NCBI RefSeq assembly: GCF_001905665.1
Contig: NZ_LIVX01000001.1
Span: forward strand, 496,001-560,000
Length of the DNA: 64,000 nt
Reading direction: 5' to 3'
DNA from: Streptomyces sp. CB02261
Lineage (GTDB): Bacteria; Actinomycetota; Actinomycetes; Streptomycetales; Streptomycetaceae
The stretch's first letter is position 1. Each line of letters opens with the position of its first letter. Below the pieces are notes generated by a model, which worked only from the letters and a program-made list of their open reading frames with translations, was not told where the DNA came from and made no database searches. Made by a program: the position numbers and the translations under genes. Shown piece after piece: positions 16,401 through 25,718 of this stretch.

Positions 16401-17693
16401 CTAGGCCGCCGTACGCCGGGCCCCTTCGGCTCCCGGGGCGGCCTGCCACGGGCGGCACAGACCGAGGAAGCAGGCGACGGCGAGGACGGCGCAGGAGAGC
16501 TGGACGACCGCCATGGGAACGGCCGTGTGCTCGCCCGCCATGCCGACGAGCGGGGAGGCGACGGCGCCGACGAGGAACGACGTGGTGCCGAGGAGCGCGG
16601 AGGCCGACCCGGCGGCGTGCGGGGTGCGCATCAGAGCCTGGGCGTTGGTGTTCGGCATGGCGAGGCCCATCGCGGACATGAGGACGAACAGTCCGGCGGC
16701 GACGGGCACGAGCCCGACCTCGCCGAAGACACCGCTGGTCATGAGGAGCAGCGCGAGCGACGCGAGGACGATGGTGCCGAGGCCCCAGCCGAGCGCCTTG
16801 TCGAGGCTGACGCGGCCGACGAGCAGCTTGCCGTTGATCTGGCCGACGGCGACGAGGCCGATCGAGTTGAGCCCGAAGAGCAGGCTGAAGGTCTGCGGCG
16901 AGGCGCCGTAGATCTCCTGGACGACGAACGGGGAGGCCGAGATGTACGCGAAGAGGGCCGCGAAGGCGAGCCCGCCGGTCAGCATGTAGCCGGCGAAGAC
17001 CCGGTCGGCCAGCAGGCCCCGCATGGTCCGCAGGGCCTGGCCGACCCCGCCCTCGTGGCGCCGCTCGGGGGGCAGCGTCTCGTCGAGGAAGCGCCAGACG
17101 ACGACGGTGAGGAGGACGCCGATCACGGTCAGGACGTGGAAGACGCCCCGCCAGTCGGTGATCCGCAGGATCTGGCCGCCGATGAGGGGCGCGATGATCG
17201 GGGCGACGCCGGAGATCAGCATCAGGGTGGAGAAGAAGCGGGCCATCTCCACGCCGTCGTAGAGGTCACGGACGACGGCGCGGGCGATGACGATGCCGGC
17301 GGCGCCCGCGAGTCCCTGGAGCAGCCGGAAGCCGATGAGCAGTTCGGCGGTGGGCGCGAGCGCGCAGACGGCGGTGGCGAGGGCGTACACGATCATGCCG
17401 ATGAGCAGGGGGCGGCGGCGGCCCCACCGGTCGCTCATGGGGCCGACGACGAGCTGGCCGAGGGCCATGCCGGCGAGGCAGGCGGTGAGGGTGAGCTGGA
17501 TGGTGGCCGCGGGGGCGTGCAGGGCGCCGGTGACCTCCGGCAGCGCCGGCAGGTACATGTCCATGGAGAGCGGCGGCAGGGCGGTCAGTCCGCCCAGGAC
17601 GAGGGTGACCAGCAGCCCGGTCCGCCGGGCGGCCTCGCCGGGGGCGGTTTCGGTTATGTGTTCTTGTGTTGTTTTCTGGCCGCTTTCCGGCAT
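16401..17693 (-). CDS. Bcr/CflA-family multidrug efflux MFS transporter
   Basis: Drug/H+ antiporter of 430 residues and 12 helices. The helix-1 motif PPLSMDMYLPALPEV is diagnostic of the Bcr/CflA group, and VGPMSDRWGRRRPLL is the MFS loop motif. The ATG at 17693 is chosen for GGAG six bases upstream; another ATG four codons earlier lacks a site. The first 20 codons are unusually A/T-rich for this genome (Lys-Thr-Thr-Gln-Glu-His-Ile), which may help translation initiation. It lies 9 bases downstream... of the Rsm22-like start on the same strand, so the pair may be co-transcribed. Confidence 0.9.
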   Translation of the reverse strand: MPESGQKTTQEHITETAPGEAARRTGLLVTLVLGGLTALPPLSMDMYLPALPEVTGALHAPAATIQLTLTACLAGMALGQLVVGPMSDRWGRRRPLLIGMIVYALATAVCALAPTAELLIGFRLLQGLAGAAGIVIARAVVRDLYDGVEMARFFSTLMLISGVAPIIAPLIGGQILRITDWRGVFHVLTVIGVLLTVVVWRFLDETLPPERRHEGGVGQALRTMRGLLADRVFAGYMLTGGLAFAALFAYISASPFVVQEIYGASPQTFSLLFGLNSIGLVAVGQINGKLLVGRVSLDKALGWGLGTIVLASLALLLMTSGVFGEVGLVPVAAGLFVLMSAMGLAMPNTNAQALMRTPHAAGSASALLGTTSFLVGAVASPLVGMAGEHTAVPMAVVQLSCAVLAVACFLGLCRPWQAAPGAEGARRTAA

Positions 17694-17775
17694 CGACCGC
17701 TCCATTTCGTTGAAACCTTGCCTATGCTCTCAGCTCGACCGGCATGGTCGAGGCCTCTCTTGATGGGTGGGGAAC

Positions 17776-18777
17776 ATGAGCGAGAAGGTGCGCTGGGGAA
17801 TCCTGGCGACCGGCGGCATAGCGGAGCGGTTCACGACGGACCTGCTGACGCTCGACGGCGCGGAGGTGGTCGCGGTGGCCTCCCGGACGGAGGCGTCGGC
17901 GAAGGCCTTCGCCGACCGGTTCGGGATCCCGAGGGCGTACGGGGACTGGGCAGGGCTCTTCGCCGACGAGGACGTCGACGTGGTGTACGTGGCGACGCCG
18001 CACCACGCGCACCGGGAGGCGGCCGGCCGCGCCCTGGAGGCGGGCAAGGCGGTCCTCTGCGAGAAGGCTCTCACCCTCAACGCCCGCGAGGCGGAGGAGC
18101 TGGTCACCAGCGCCCGGGACCGTGGCCTCTTCCTCATGGAGGCCATGTGGATGTACTGCAACCCGCTCGTCCGGCGGCTCGTGGAGCTGGTCCGCGGCGG
18201 GGTGATCGGTGAGATCAGGTCCGTCCAGGCGGACTTCGGGCTCGTCGGCCCGTTCACGGCGGACCACCGGCTGCGGGACCCCGCGGTGGGCGGCGGGGCG
18301 CTGCTCGACCTGGGCGTGTACCCCGTGTCGTTCGCGCAGCTGCTCCTGGGCGAGCCGGACACCGTCCAGGCCCACGCGCTGCTCTCGCCGGAGGGCGTCG
18401 ACCTCAACACGGGCATGCTGCTCGGCTGGGACACGGGGGCGTCGGCGCTGCTGTCCTGCTCGCTGGTCGCGGACACCCCGCTGACCGCGTCCGTGACGGG
18501 CACGCTCGGCCGGATCGAGCTGCCGCGCGGCTTCTTCTTCCCCGAACGGTTCACCCTGTACCGCGACGGCCGGGACCCGGAGGAGTTCGTCAACGAGGAC
18601 GACCCCCACTCCCTCCGGCACGAGGCCGCCGAGGTCATGCGCTGCCTGCGGGCGGGCGGCACCGAGTCCCCGCTCGTCCCCCTCGACGGCTCGCTCGCCG
18701 TGATGCGGACGCTCGACGCGGTACGGGACCGCATCGGCGTCCGCTATCCGCAGGAGGCGCTGGTCACGCCGGCGTGA
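17776..18777 (+). CDS. Gfo/Idh/MocA-family NAD(P)-dependent oxidoreductase
   Basis: 333 residues. The N-terminal Rossmann domain shows [18 protein letters not shown], then [33 protein letters not shown], with the family EK(P/A) motif supplying the catalytic Lys. The C-terminal domain has [21 protein letters not shown], the D-x3-Y/H-type motif region. This resembles the trans-dihydrodiol dehydrogenase / deoxyfluoroglucose-type branch. Substrate is probably a sugar or polyol but cannot be told from sequence. ATG 17776 follows GGTGGGGAAC. It overlaps the convergent phoD-like gene by 14 bases. Confidence 0.88.
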   Translation: MSEKVRWGILATGGIAERFTTDLLTLDGAEVVAVASRTEASAKAFADRFGIPRAYGDWAGLFADEDVDVVYVATPHHAHREAAGRALEAGKAVLCEKALTLNAREAEELVTSARDRGLFLMEAMWMYCNPLVRRLVELVRGGVIGEIRSVQADFGLVGPFTADHRLRDPAVGGGALLDLGVYPVSFAQLLLGEPDTVQAHALLSPEGVDLNTGMLLGWDTGASALLSCSLVADTPLTASVTGTLGRIELPRGFFFPERFTLYRDGRDPEEFVNEDDPHSLRHEAAEVMRCLRAGGTESPLVPLDGSLAVMRTLDAVRDRIGVRYPQEALVTPA

Positions 18778-20395
18778 GACCCGGGTTGCCCGCCTCCGTG
18801 ACGAAGGAGGCGGCCGTGGTGACGGGGGCGCCCGGGGTCGTCACGTACGGCACCGTACGGAAGTCGGCCCGGGCGGCCTCGGCGCCGAGGGCGACGGTCA
18901 CGTAGCCGCGGCGGCCGTTGAAGAACCGCAGGTGCGGGTTGGCCTGCATGAGCTTGTCGTAGGTGGCGGGCCGGTCGGCGCCGTCCTTGCCGCTGGCGAT
19001 CGAGGTCGCGACGATCTCGGTGCCGACGGTCCGGGAGGCCGGGTCGCGGAAGTCGGCCTTGAGGTCGAGGCCGTAGCCGACGTGGACGTCGCCGGTGAGC
19101 ACCATCAGGTTCTCGACCCCGGCGGCCTCCGCGCCCGCGAGGAGCCGCCGCCGGGAGGCCGGGTAGCCGTCCCAGGAGTCCATGGAGAGCTTGAAGTCCG
19201 CGGTGGGCCGGTCCCGGCGCTCGGCGAACACGACCTGCTGCGGCAGGACGTTCCAGCGGGCCCGGGAGGCCCCCCAGCCGTCGAGCAGCCACCGCTCCTG
19301 GGCGGCGCCCGTCATCGTCCGCGCCGGGTTCTCGGACTCCGGTCCCGGGACCTGCCAGCCGTCCCCGTACGCCTGGTCGGAGCGGTACTGGCGGGTGTCG
19401 AGGATGTCGAACTGGGCCAGGCTCCCGAAGCGCAGCCGCCGGTAGAGCCGCATGTCGGGGCCCTCGGGCCGCTGGGGCGCGCGGAGCGGCTGGTGTTCCC
19501 AGTAGGCGCGGTAGGCGGCGGCGCGGCGGAGCAGGAACTCCTCCGGCGGGACGCCGTTCTCGGGGGTGCCGCCCGCGTAGTTGTTCTCGGTCTCGTGGTC
19601 GTCCCAGGTGACGACGAACGGGTGGGCGGCGTGCGCGGCCCGCAGATCGGGGTCCGACTTGTAGAGGCCGTAGCGCAGCCGGTAGTCCTCCAGGGTGATC
19701 GTCTCGCGGGCGAAGACGGCCGGGAGGGTGCGGTCGGTGTAGGCGCGGGCGCCGCCGGTGGCGTTCACGGCGTACTCGTACAGGTAGTCGCCGAGGTGGA
19801 AGACGACGTCGACGTCCTCGTCCGCGAGATGGCGGTACGCCGTGAAGTACCCGTCGTGGTAGGCCTGGCAGGAGACGGCGGCGAGCTTCAGGGCGGAGGG
19901 GCGGGCCCAGGGCGCGGGCGCGGTGCGGGTGCGCCCGACGGGGCTGGTCCAGGCGCCGACGCGGAAGCGGTAGAAGAACTCGCGGCCGGCGTCGAGGTGC
20001 TCCACCTCGACGTGGACGGTGTGGCTGAACTCCGGGTGCGCGGTGGCCCGGCCGCGCCGCACGGTCCGGGTGAAGCGCTCGTCCCGGGCGAGCTCCCAGT
20101 GGACGGAGACCCGCTCGGCCGGCAGCCCGCCACCCGGCTCGAACGGCCGGGGCGCGAGCCGTGTCCAGAGGAGGACGGACCCGGGCAGGGGGTCGCCGGA
20201 TGCCACCCCCAGGGTGAACGGGTCCTCGGTGAGGCGCCTGCCGTCGAACTCGGCGGCGGCCGCGGCCCCGGCCGCGGGGAGCTGGGTGGCGAAGGCGAGG
20301 GCCGCGGCGGCCCCGGTGACGGTGAGGAACCTCCGGCGGCCGAAGTGCCGTGCGGCGGCGCGGAGTTCCTCGCTGTGATCTTCTATGTGAGCCAT
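18764..20395 (-). CDS. PhoD-family alkaline phosphatase / phosphodiesterase
   Basis: Secreted Ca/Fe-type phosphatase, 543 residues. A Tat signal [21 protein letters not shown] (starting near 19) leads to the PhoD N-terminal Ig-like domain ([21 protein letters not shown]). The catalytic metallophosphatase domain shows [45 protein letters not shown] and [13 protein letters not shown], all expected metal or substrate motifs. The ATG at 20395 follows GGGGAGGGGCAC. Phosphate control is usual for phoD, but I could not identify a PHO box with confidence in the 135 bases upstream. Confidence 0.93.
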   Translation of the reverse strand: MAHIEDHSEELRAAARHFGRRRFLTVTGAAAALAFATQLPAAGAAAAAEFDGRRLTEDPFTLGVASGDPLPGSVLLWTRLAPRPFEPGGGLPAERVSVHWELARDERFTRTVRRGRATAHPEFSHTVHVEVEHLDAGREFFYRFRVGAWTSPVGRTRTAPAPWARPSALKLAAVSCQAYHDGYFTAYRHLADEDVDVVFHLGDYLYEYAVNATGGARAYTDRTLPAVFARETITLEDYRLRYGLYKSDPDLRAAHAAHPFVVTWDDHETENNYAGGTPENGVPPEEFLLRRAAAYRAYWEHQPLRAPQRPEGPDMRLYRRLRFGSLAQFDILDTRQYRSDQAYGDGWQVPGPESENPARTMTGAAQERWLLDGWGASRARWNVLPQQVVFAERRDRPTADFKLSMDSWDGYPASRRRLLAGAEAAGVENLMVLTGDVHVGYGLDLKADFRDPASRTVGTEIVATSIASGKDGADRPATYDKLMQANPHLRFFNGRRGYVTVALGAEAARADFRTVPYVTTPGAPVTTAASFVTEAGNPGLTPA

Positions 20396-20530
20396 GTGCC
20401 CCTCCCCAGACGGATGCTGTCCGTCCGTCATTCGAGGGGGGCCCGACGACCTCACGTTGTCGGGTACAGAACATCCACGTGTCGGAACGATGAGTTCATG
20501 GGGCACGCGTCTCGCGTACGCTGCGCGCCC

Positions 20531-21274
20531 ATGAGCATCGCAGTGGTGACGGGAGCGGGGTCGGGCATCGGCCGGAGCGTGGCACTGGCCCTCGCGGCGG
20601 CCGGCTGGTCGGTGGCCCTGGCGGGGCGCCGGGCGGAGGCCCTGGAGGAGACGGCGGCGGCCGCGGCCTCCCCGGACGTGCTGTGCGTCCCGACGGACGT
20701 CACCTCCGCCGAGCAGGTGACGGCCCTCTTCACCGCGGTGCGGGACCGCTACGGCCGGGTCGATCTGCTCTTCAACAACGCCGGTACGTTCGCGGGCGGC
20801 GGCGTCCCCGTCGAGGACCTGGACCCGGCGACCTGGCGCGCGGTCGTCGACGTCAACCTGACCGGCGCGTTCCTCTGCGCCCAGGCCGCCTTCCGGACCA
20901 TGAAGGAGCAGGACCCGCAGGGCGGCCGGATCATCAACAACGGCTCGATCTCCGCCCACGTACCGCGCCCGCACTCGATCGCGTACACGGCGACGAAGCA
21001 CGCGATGACGGGCCTGACGAAGTCGCTGTCGCTCGACGGGCGCCCGTACCGGATCGCCTGCGGCCAGCTCGACATCGGCAACGCGGCGACGGAGATGACG
21101 GCCCGCATGCAGACCGGCATCCTCCAGGCCGACGGGCGGCTGGCGCCGGAACCGGTGATGGACGCGGCGGACGTGGCGGCGACGGTCGTGCACATGGCAT
21201 CCCTGCCGCTGGAGGCGAACGTGCAGTTCGCGACGGTGATGGCGACGGGGATGCCGTACATCGGGAGGGGCTGA
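20531..21274 (+). CDS. Short-chain dehydrogenase/reductase
   Basis: 247 residues, classical SDR. The cofactor motif [12 protein letters not shown] is at residues 7-18, NNAG follows in [13 protein letters not shown], and the catalytic triad is Ser in [12 protein letters not shown] with YTATK (Tyr and Lys). GRRAEAL after strand 2 suggests NADP(H). The ATG 20531 is chosen as the first before the Rossmann strand; an in-frame ATG 11 codons upstream is possible. Substrate unknown. It is divergent from phoD. A hairpin at 21265-21295 surrounds the stop. Confidence 0.9.
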   Translation: MSIAVVTGAGSGIGRSVALALAAAGWSVALAGRRAEALEETAAAAASPDVLCVPTDVTSAEQVTALFTAVRDRYGRVDLLFNNAGTFAGGGVPVEDLDPATWRAVVDVNLTGAFLCAQAAFRTMKEQDPQGGRIINNGSISAHVPRPHSIAYTATKHAMTGLTKSLSLDGRPYRIACGQLDIGNAATEMTARMQTGILQADGRLAPEPVMDAADVAATVVHMASLPLEANVQFATVMATGMPYIGRG

Positions 21275-21295
21275 CCCGTCCGGGGCCGGCCCCTC
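21265..21295. terminator. Hairpin between convergent genes, stop codon in the loop
   Basis: GAGGGGC (21265-21271) and GCCCCTC (21289-21295) pair; the SDR gene's TGA (21272-21274) begins the loop. It lies between two convergent genes and could act on both strands. Confidence 0.5.
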
Positions 21296-21301
21296 GTCCG
21301 G

Positions 21302-21625
21302 TCAGACCTGGCTGGTCTCGAAGCGGGCGATCTTCCCGCCCTCGACGGTGAAGCGCCAGCGGGTCCGCATCTCGCCCCAGGTGTCGTTGCGGTAGCGGGC
21401 GACGAGGTCGCGCCCGTCACCCTTCTCGGACTCGATCTCCATGTGCCCGCGCGAGGAGAAGACCTCCTTCTCCGTCCACGCGGCCAGGTCTCGGTCGGAC
21501 CCGTCGTCGGACATCGTCGCGCCGGGCGCGAGGGCCTCCCGGAAGGCGTCCTCGTCGTTGGCGTTGAGGGCCGTGACGAAGGCACGCACGGCGGGGTCGG
21601 TGAGCTGATGCACGGAGATCGTCAT
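21302..21625 (-). CDS. NTF2-like (SnoaL-type) protein
   Basis: 107 residues: helix-rich start (DPAVRAFVTALNANDEDAFREALAPGATMSDDG) and a beta-sheet end (GRDLVARYRNDTWGEMRTRWRFTVEGGKIARFETSQV), the NTF2 cone fold. Such small proteins can be enzymes or ligand-binding. No catalytic residues can be assigned. The ATG at 21625 begins MTISVHQL. It is convergent with the SDR gene. Confidence 0.8.
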   Translation of the reverse strand: MTISVHQLTDPAVRAFVTALNANDEDAFREALAPGATMSDDGSDRDLAAWTEKEVFSSRGHMEIESEKGDGRDLVARYRNDTWGEMRTRWRFTVEGGKIARFETSQV

Positions 21626-21807
21626 GCCCCCACCCGTACACCGGACCGGCGCGCACCCCCGGCCGGGCGCGCGGAACTGTCACCTCTCCGACGACTTCTC
21701 AGCTCCACCCGGCCTATGAGCTGCGTGTTCACCGGCCCGGAACGGAGCCGTCCGGGCCATGGTCGGACGACTCCCGCTTCCCACCCGCATCCCACCCAGG
21801 AGGAGCG

Positions 21808-22248
21808 ATGCCGAACGCCGGCAAGGTCGTCAAGCTGTACGTGAAGGGGGCCCCGGTCGGGGTCGAGGACGGAGCCCTGGTCGGCTTCGTCGCCGAGTCC
21901 GACCGGGCCAGGTCGCCGGAGTGGCTGATCACCCGCGAGGCGGACGGCTTCCGTCTCACCGCGAAGGGCACGGAGGAGACCGTCGCCTCGGACGGCACCG
22001 AGCGCGCCCCGGTGGCCGTCCGCCGCGACGACTCCCCCGCCTCCGTCTGGCGCCTCCAGCGCGCCGACGCCGACGGCGCCACGACGATCACCTCACTGGC
22101 CGACCTGCGGAGCGGCACGTACACGATCGACCAGAACGGGCTGGCCCTCGGCCGCGACCTGTTCGAGGACCGGTCCTCGCTCCCCAAGCGCGTCTTCGTC
22201 CGCACGGACGACCGCGACCCCCAGTGGACGATCGAGGTCCTCGACTGA
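21808..22248 (+). CDS. Beta-trefoil protein resembling I66 serine-protease inhibitors
   Basis: 146 residues with no signal peptide. Repeating beta segments (KLYVKGAPVGVEDGALVGFV, EWLITREADGFRLTAKG, SVWRLQRADADG, GTYTIDQNGLALGRDLFEDR) end in SSLPKRVFVRTDDRDPQWTIEVLD. The EDRS-LPK-VFV segment and final W-x-I/V-E resemble the I66 (cospin-like) inhibitor family known from fungi and annotated in some Streptomyces. The identification is from remembered family pattern and is moderate. ATG 21808 follows CCAGGAGGAGCG. It is convergent with the VOC gene. Confidence 0.55.
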   Translation: MPNAGKVVKLYVKGAPVGVEDGALVGFVAESDRARSPEWLITREADGFRLTAKGTEETVASDGTERAPVAVRRDDSPASVWRLQRADADGATTITSLADLRSGTYTIDQNGLALGRDLFEDRSSLPKRVFVRTDDRDPQWTIEVLD

Positions 22249-22272
22249 CCCCGGAAGGGGTCGCGGTCAGTC
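22243..22272. terminator. Bidirectional hairpin holding both stops of two convergent genes
   Basis: GACTGACC (22243-22250) pairs with GGTCAGTC (22265-22272). Nested inside is GACCCC-GGAA-GGGGTC. The TGA of the I66-like gene and the reverse-strand TGA of the VOC gene both lie in the stems. Confidence 0.6.
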
Positions 22273-22728
22273 CAGGCAGAACTCGTTGCCCTCGGGGTCG
22301 GCCATCACGATGAAGCCGGTGCTCATCGGAGGCTCCGGCTCGAAGCGGCGCAGCCGCTTCGCCCCCAGGCCGAGAAGCCGGTCGCACTCGGCCTCGAGGG
22401 CCGCCATCCGCTCCTCCCCCTCCAGGCCGGGGGCCGCGCGGACGTCGAGATGCACGCGGTTCTTGGCGACCTTGTCCTCGGGCACCTGCTGGAAGAACAC
22501 CCGCGGACCTTCGCCCTCCGGGTCCTCGATGGCCGACCGCGTGTTCCGCTGGTCCTCGGGGACGCCGATCCGCGCGAGGAAGTCGTCCCACGCGGCCAGC
22601 GGGTCGGCGCCCTCGGGCAGCTCCACCCCCGGCGGCCCGGGGTGGACATAGCCCAGGACATCGCGCCAGAACGACGACAGGGTCCGGGGGTCGTGGGCGT
22701 CGAAGGTGACCTGGAAGTGGCGGCTCAT
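22267..22728 (-). CDS. VOC (glyoxalase/bleomycin-resistance) superfamily protein
   Basis: 153 residues. It has the VOC start FQVTFDAHDPRTLSSFWRDVLGY, then PRVFFQQVPEDKVAKNRVHLDVRA and the ending TGFIVMADPEGNEFCLD, the usual last strand with a metal-ligand Glu. This matches the VOC_2-type glyoxalase-like proteins common in actinobacteria. Substrate unknown. The ATG at 22728 follows AAGGAGCAGCACG. Confidence 0.85.
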   Translation of the reverse strand: MSRHFQVTFDAHDPRTLSSFWRDVLGYVHPGPPGVELPEGADPLAAWDDFLARIGVPEDQRNTRSAIEDPEGEGPRVFFQQVPEDKVAKNRVHLDVRAAPGLEGEERMAALEAECDRLLGLGAKRLRRFEPEPPMSTGFIVMADPEGNEFCLD

Positions 22729-22961
22729 CGTGCTGCTCCTTCTCGTAGCGGTATCCGCGTCCTCGGACCACCCTGACATCCCCCACTGACAGCGGCGCCG
22801 CGACGACCGGGCGTCCGGGACGACTCCCTACGGCTGCCCGCACACGGAAGGCGACGGTCCCCGTGGTCGCCCGCACACGGAGGAACGCGGCGCCGGCCGG
22901 CCCCCAGCGCCGCGTCCGAATGCCGCCAGCGGTACGGCTCCGCCCACGCAACCCTGACCGT

Positions 22962-23495
22962 ATGAGCACCCCCACCACCTACGCCCCCCGCGCCGTGGAG
23001 CCGTCCGCCCTCGCCGAGCTGCGCGTCACGGACGACGCCGGACGCGCCTGCGTGCCCTACACCGCCACCGCCGCCGACGCCGGAGACCCGCTCCGCTGCT
23101 GTCTGCGCCCCTCCGCCCCCGGCGAGCGGATCGCACTCGTCTCGTACGCGCCGCTGCGGCGCTGGGCCGCGGAGACGGGGGCGGAACCGGGCGCGTACGA
23201 CGAGCAGGGCACCGTCTTCATCCACGCCGAACCCTGCGACGGCCCCGCTCCCTCGGAGACGTACCCCTTCACCCGCCCCGGCGCACTCCGCACCCTCCGC
23301 CGCTACGACCCGGCCGGCCGCATCGTCGGCGGCCGCCTCCTGCGACTCCCGGAGACCCCCGCCGAAGCCCTGGACGAAGCCATCACGGAGGCCTTCGCCG
23401 ACCCCGCCGTGGCCCTGGTCCATGTGCGGGCCGTGGAGTACGGCTGCTTCCACTTCGAGATCAGGAGAAAGGCCCCCGACCAGGCGCGAACCTGA
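22962..23495 (+). CDS. DUF1203 family protein
   Basis: 177 residues. The conserved pattern of DUF1203 is clear: CRPSAPGERIALVSYAPL-like segment (here CLRPSAPGERIALVSYAPL), then GTVFIHAEPCDGP, YPFTRPGALRTLRRYDPAGRIVGGRLL and a final ALVHVRAVEYGCFHFEIRR. Function is unknown for the family. No signal or membrane segment. The last codons and stop fall inside the rnpB terminator of the opposite strand. Confidence 0.85.
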   Translation: MSTPTTYAPRAVEPSALAELRVTDDAGRACVPYTATAADAGDPLRCCLRPSAPGERIALVSYAPLRRWAAETGAEPGAYDEQGTVFIHAEPCDGPAPSETYPFTRPGALRTLRRYDPAGRIVGGRLLRLPETPAEALDEAITEAFADPAVALVHVRAVEYGCFHFEIRRKAPDQART

Positions 23496-23504
23496 TCGGG
23501 GGCC
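23471..23504 (-). terminator. rnpB terminator overlapping the DUF1203 3' end
   Basis: A 14-base stem (23471-23484 with 23491-23504, loop CGCGAA in plus notation) is better paired on the minus strand, where a G-U replaces a mismatch, and is followed there by TTTCTCC. It lies 17 bases past the rnpB 3' end. The DUF1203 stop (23493-23495) is inside it. Confidence 0.8.
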
Positions 23505-23521
23505 CATTCCTCACGGGGGCC

Positions 23522-23928
23522 GGCAGACGAGCCGGGCTGTACGCCGGGTTCTGTGCCCCGGGACCTCGCGGTCGTCGGGGCGACGGCCATCCATCTAGGA
23601 CCGGCGTTGCCGCCGGCCTCCTGCGGTCTACCCGCGGACTCGGGCGAGCAGCCCTCGAACATCCGCGCAGGGACACCGGGGTGTCCCCTCTTGACCTTGC
23701 TCCGAGTGGGGTTTACCTAGCCGCCTGAGTCACCTCAGGCGCTGGTGGTCTCTTACACCACCGTTTCACCCTTACCGAGGACCGAGGTCCCCGGCGGTCT
23801 GTTTTCTGTGGCACTGTCCCGCGGGTCACCCCGGGTGGCCGTTAGCCACCACCCTGCTCTGTGGAGCCCGGACGTTCCTCGGGAAGATCCGAGGATCTCC
23901 ACGCGGCCGTCCGCCCGGCTCGTCTGCC
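23522..23928 (-). ncRNA. rnpB: RNase P RNA, bacterial class A
   Basis: Catalytic RNA that matures tRNA 5' ends. On the minus strand the 5' and 3' ends form a perfect 16-base P1 helix (plus-strand GGCAGACGAGCCGGGC at 23522-23537 and its complement at 23913-23928). The conserved P4 segments are present: GAGGAACGTCCGGGCTCC near the 5' end and ACAGAACCCGGCGTACAG near the 3' end. GGTAAGGGTGAAACGGTGG and TAGATGGATGGCCG are also typical actinobacterial RNase P core sequence. Length about 407 bases. The exact ends are set by P1 and may differ by a few bases. Confidence 0.95.
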
Positions 23929-23963
23929 GTGCCGACCATGCTACCCGCCGCAACGGAGCGCGC

Positions 23964-24000
23964 TTGACCTTGTCGCAGCGTCAGGGTTTCTACTGGGCGC
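23964..24000 (+). promoter_or_regulatory. MerR-type promoter with operator in a 19-base spacer
   Basis: A TTGACC -35 (23964-23969) and TCTACT -10-like hexamer (23989-23994) are 19 bases apart, the long spacing of MerR-controlled promoters. An imperfect dyad CCTTGTCGC-A-GCGTCAGGG (7 of 9 matched) fills the spacer at 23968-23986. The ATG at 24001 is six bases past the -10, so the transcript is probably leaderless. Confidence 0.7.
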
Positions 24001-24765
24001 ATGCGTATCGGCGAGATCGCCGCCCTGGTCGGGGTCACCCCCCGGGCCGTGCGGCACTACCACCAGTCGGGCCTGCTGCCCGAGCCCGTGCGGCGGGCCA
24101 ACGGGTACCGGGAGTACGGCGTCCGGGACGCCGTCCTGCTCGCCCGGATCCGCCGGCTCACCGAGCTGGGCCTCGGGCTCGACGAGGTACGGGACGTGCT
24201 CGCGGACGACGAGGGGCGGGGGCTCGTGGAGGTGCTGGAGGAGCTGGCGGAGGACCTGGCGCGCCAGGAGGCGGTGATCCGGGCGCGGCGGGAGCGCCTC
24301 GCCCCGCTCCTGGACGAGGCGCGGGCCGGGCGGCTGCCCGCCGAGGGGCCCGTGTCACCGGAGCTCGCCGCCCTCCTCGCCGGCCTGGGCGAGCTGCCCG
24401 AGTCCCCCATGGCGGCGAAGGACCGGGAGATCCTGGCACTGCTCGACGTCGTCGTACCCGAGGCGGAGCGGGCCCGGCTGATGGACCTGATGCGGGACAC
24501 CGCGGAGCACGCGCCCGTGCTGTACCCGCTGCTCGACGCGCTCGCCGGAGCGGACCCGGACGACCCGCGGGTCACCGAGGCCGCCCGGGTGCTCGCCGAC
24601 TGCCTGCCCGACGAGCTGGGGGTGGAGATCCCGGGCGCCGACTCGGGAGGCCACCCGGACGGCTCCCTCGCCGACACCTTCTTCGCGGATCTCGCCCCGG
24701 CCCAGTCGGCGGCCGTCCGCCTGGCGATCCGCCTCGTCAGGGACCGACGGGAGCAGAGCCGATGA
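24001..24765 (+). CDS. MerR-family transcriptional regulator
   Basis: 254 residues. Residues 1-70 form the MerR winged helix: MRIGEIAALVGVTPRAVRHYH, GLLPEPVRRANGYREYG, then ARIRRLTELGLGLDEVRDVLADD. The dimerisation helix follows (LEELAEDLARQEAVIRARRERL). A long effector domain of about 150 residues has no Cys cluster, so a metal sensor is unlikely; an organic ligand or protein partner is more probable. Its own promoter has the MerR architecture, implying autoregulation. It overlaps the next gene by ATGA and probably controls it. Confidence 0.9.
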   Translation: MRIGEIAALVGVTPRAVRHYHQSGLLPEPVRRANGYREYGVRDAVLLARIRRLTELGLGLDEVRDVLADDEGRGLVEVLEELAEDLARQEAVIRARRERLAPLLDEARAGRLPAEGPVSPELAALLAGLGELPESPMAAKDREILALLDVVVPEAERARLMDLMRDTAEHAPVLYPLLDALAGADPDDPRVTEAARVLADCLPDELGVEIPGADSGGHPDGSLADTFFADLAPAQSAAVRLAIRLVRDRREQSR

Positions 24766-25718
24766 CGACCCACCTCGACGACGGCCGTCCCTCGGGGACG
24801 GAACGGTCCGGCGGCCACCTGGCGGAGACGGAGGCGCCGGGCAGCCGCCCTCCCGGAGCGCCGCCGCCCGGTGCCGTCCGGTCCCGCACCGTTCGGCTCC
24901 TTCGTCCCCTCGCCTACGTCGTGCTCCCCGCCGAGGTCGTCCTCGCCGTCCTGCTCGTGGGCGGGGTGCGGATACCCGGGCCCGTGTGGGCCGTCGCCGA
25001 GCTCCTCGCCGTCGTGCTCCTGCTCGCCGAAGGGGTCTCCTATCTGCGGCTGCGCCGCCGCGGGCTCTCCCGGCGGGCGGCCGTGGCCGAGCTGGTGCCC
25101 GGGCCCGTGCTGCGGATCATGGGGCACGAGCTGCGGATCATGACCAGCCTGGTGCGGTGGGCGGCCCGGCGGCCGCAGGGGGTGGACGGCGCGGACGCGG
25201 TGTTCCCGCACGCGCGGGACCAGGCGGCGCTGATGTACGGCTTCGCGTTCGTGTGCCTGGTCGAGACGGTCGGCATGTCGTACCTGCTCGCCGACTGGCC
25301 CCTCGTCCACGCCGTCGTCCTGGTCCTGGACGTGTACACCGTGCTCTTCGTCCTCGGGCTGCACGCCGCCGCCGTGACCCGTCCGCACACCCTCACCGGG
25401 AACGTCCTGCGGCTGCGCCAGGCCGCGCACGTCGACGTGCGCGTCCCCGTCGACCTGATCGCGTCCGTCCGTCACGAGCTGCTGTTCACGCACGAGAAGG
25501 CCGAGGGCGAGCTCGACCTCGCCGTCGGCTCCCAGACCTCCGTCACGATCGAGCTGAGCGAGCCCGTGGACGTACCCCGGCTGCTCGGCGCGCCCCGGCC
25601 CGTACGGGTCCTCCGGGTGCACGCCGACGACCCGCGCGCCCTGCTCGACCGGCTCCGGCGGCTCACGCGGGAGCGAACAGCACCTTCGCCGCCCCAGGGT
25701 CCGCCTCCGTCAGTCTGA
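24762..25718 (+). CDS. Four-helix membrane protein coupled to the MerR regulator
   Basis: 318 residues. A Pro/Gly/Arg-rich N-terminus (1-42) precedes hydrophobic helices at about 46-67, 70-93, 150-170 and 180-202. The C-terminal 110 residues are soluble and beta-rich (LFTHEKAEGELDLAVGSQTSVTIELSEPVDVPRLLG), which looks like a PH-like or NusG-sized domain facing the cytoplasm. The ATG overlaps the merR stop (ATGA), so the genes are translationally coupled. Family not recognised. The 3' end overlaps the convergent ribonuclease gene by 56 bases. Confidence 0.75.
   Translation: MTTHLDDGRPSGTERSGGHLAETEAPGSRPPGAPPPGAVRSRTVRLLRPLAYVVLPAEVVLAVLLVGGVRIPGPVWAVAELLAVVLLLAEGVSYLRLRRRGLSRRAAVAELVPGPVLRIMGHELRIMTSLVRWAARRPQGVDGADAVFPHARDQAALMYGFAFVCLVETVGMSYLLADWPLVHAVVLVLDVYTVLFVLGLHAAAVTRPHTLTGNVLRLRQAAHVDVRVPVDLIASVRHELLFTHEKAEGELDLAVGSQTSVTIELSEPVDVPRLLGAPRPVRVLRVHADDPRALLDRLRRLTRERTAPSPPQGPPPSV

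Noticed and set aside
14574..18212. 1212-codon open frame on the plus strand
   Set aside because: It runs across DDAH in another frame and antisense to two well-supported genes; no domain is readable.
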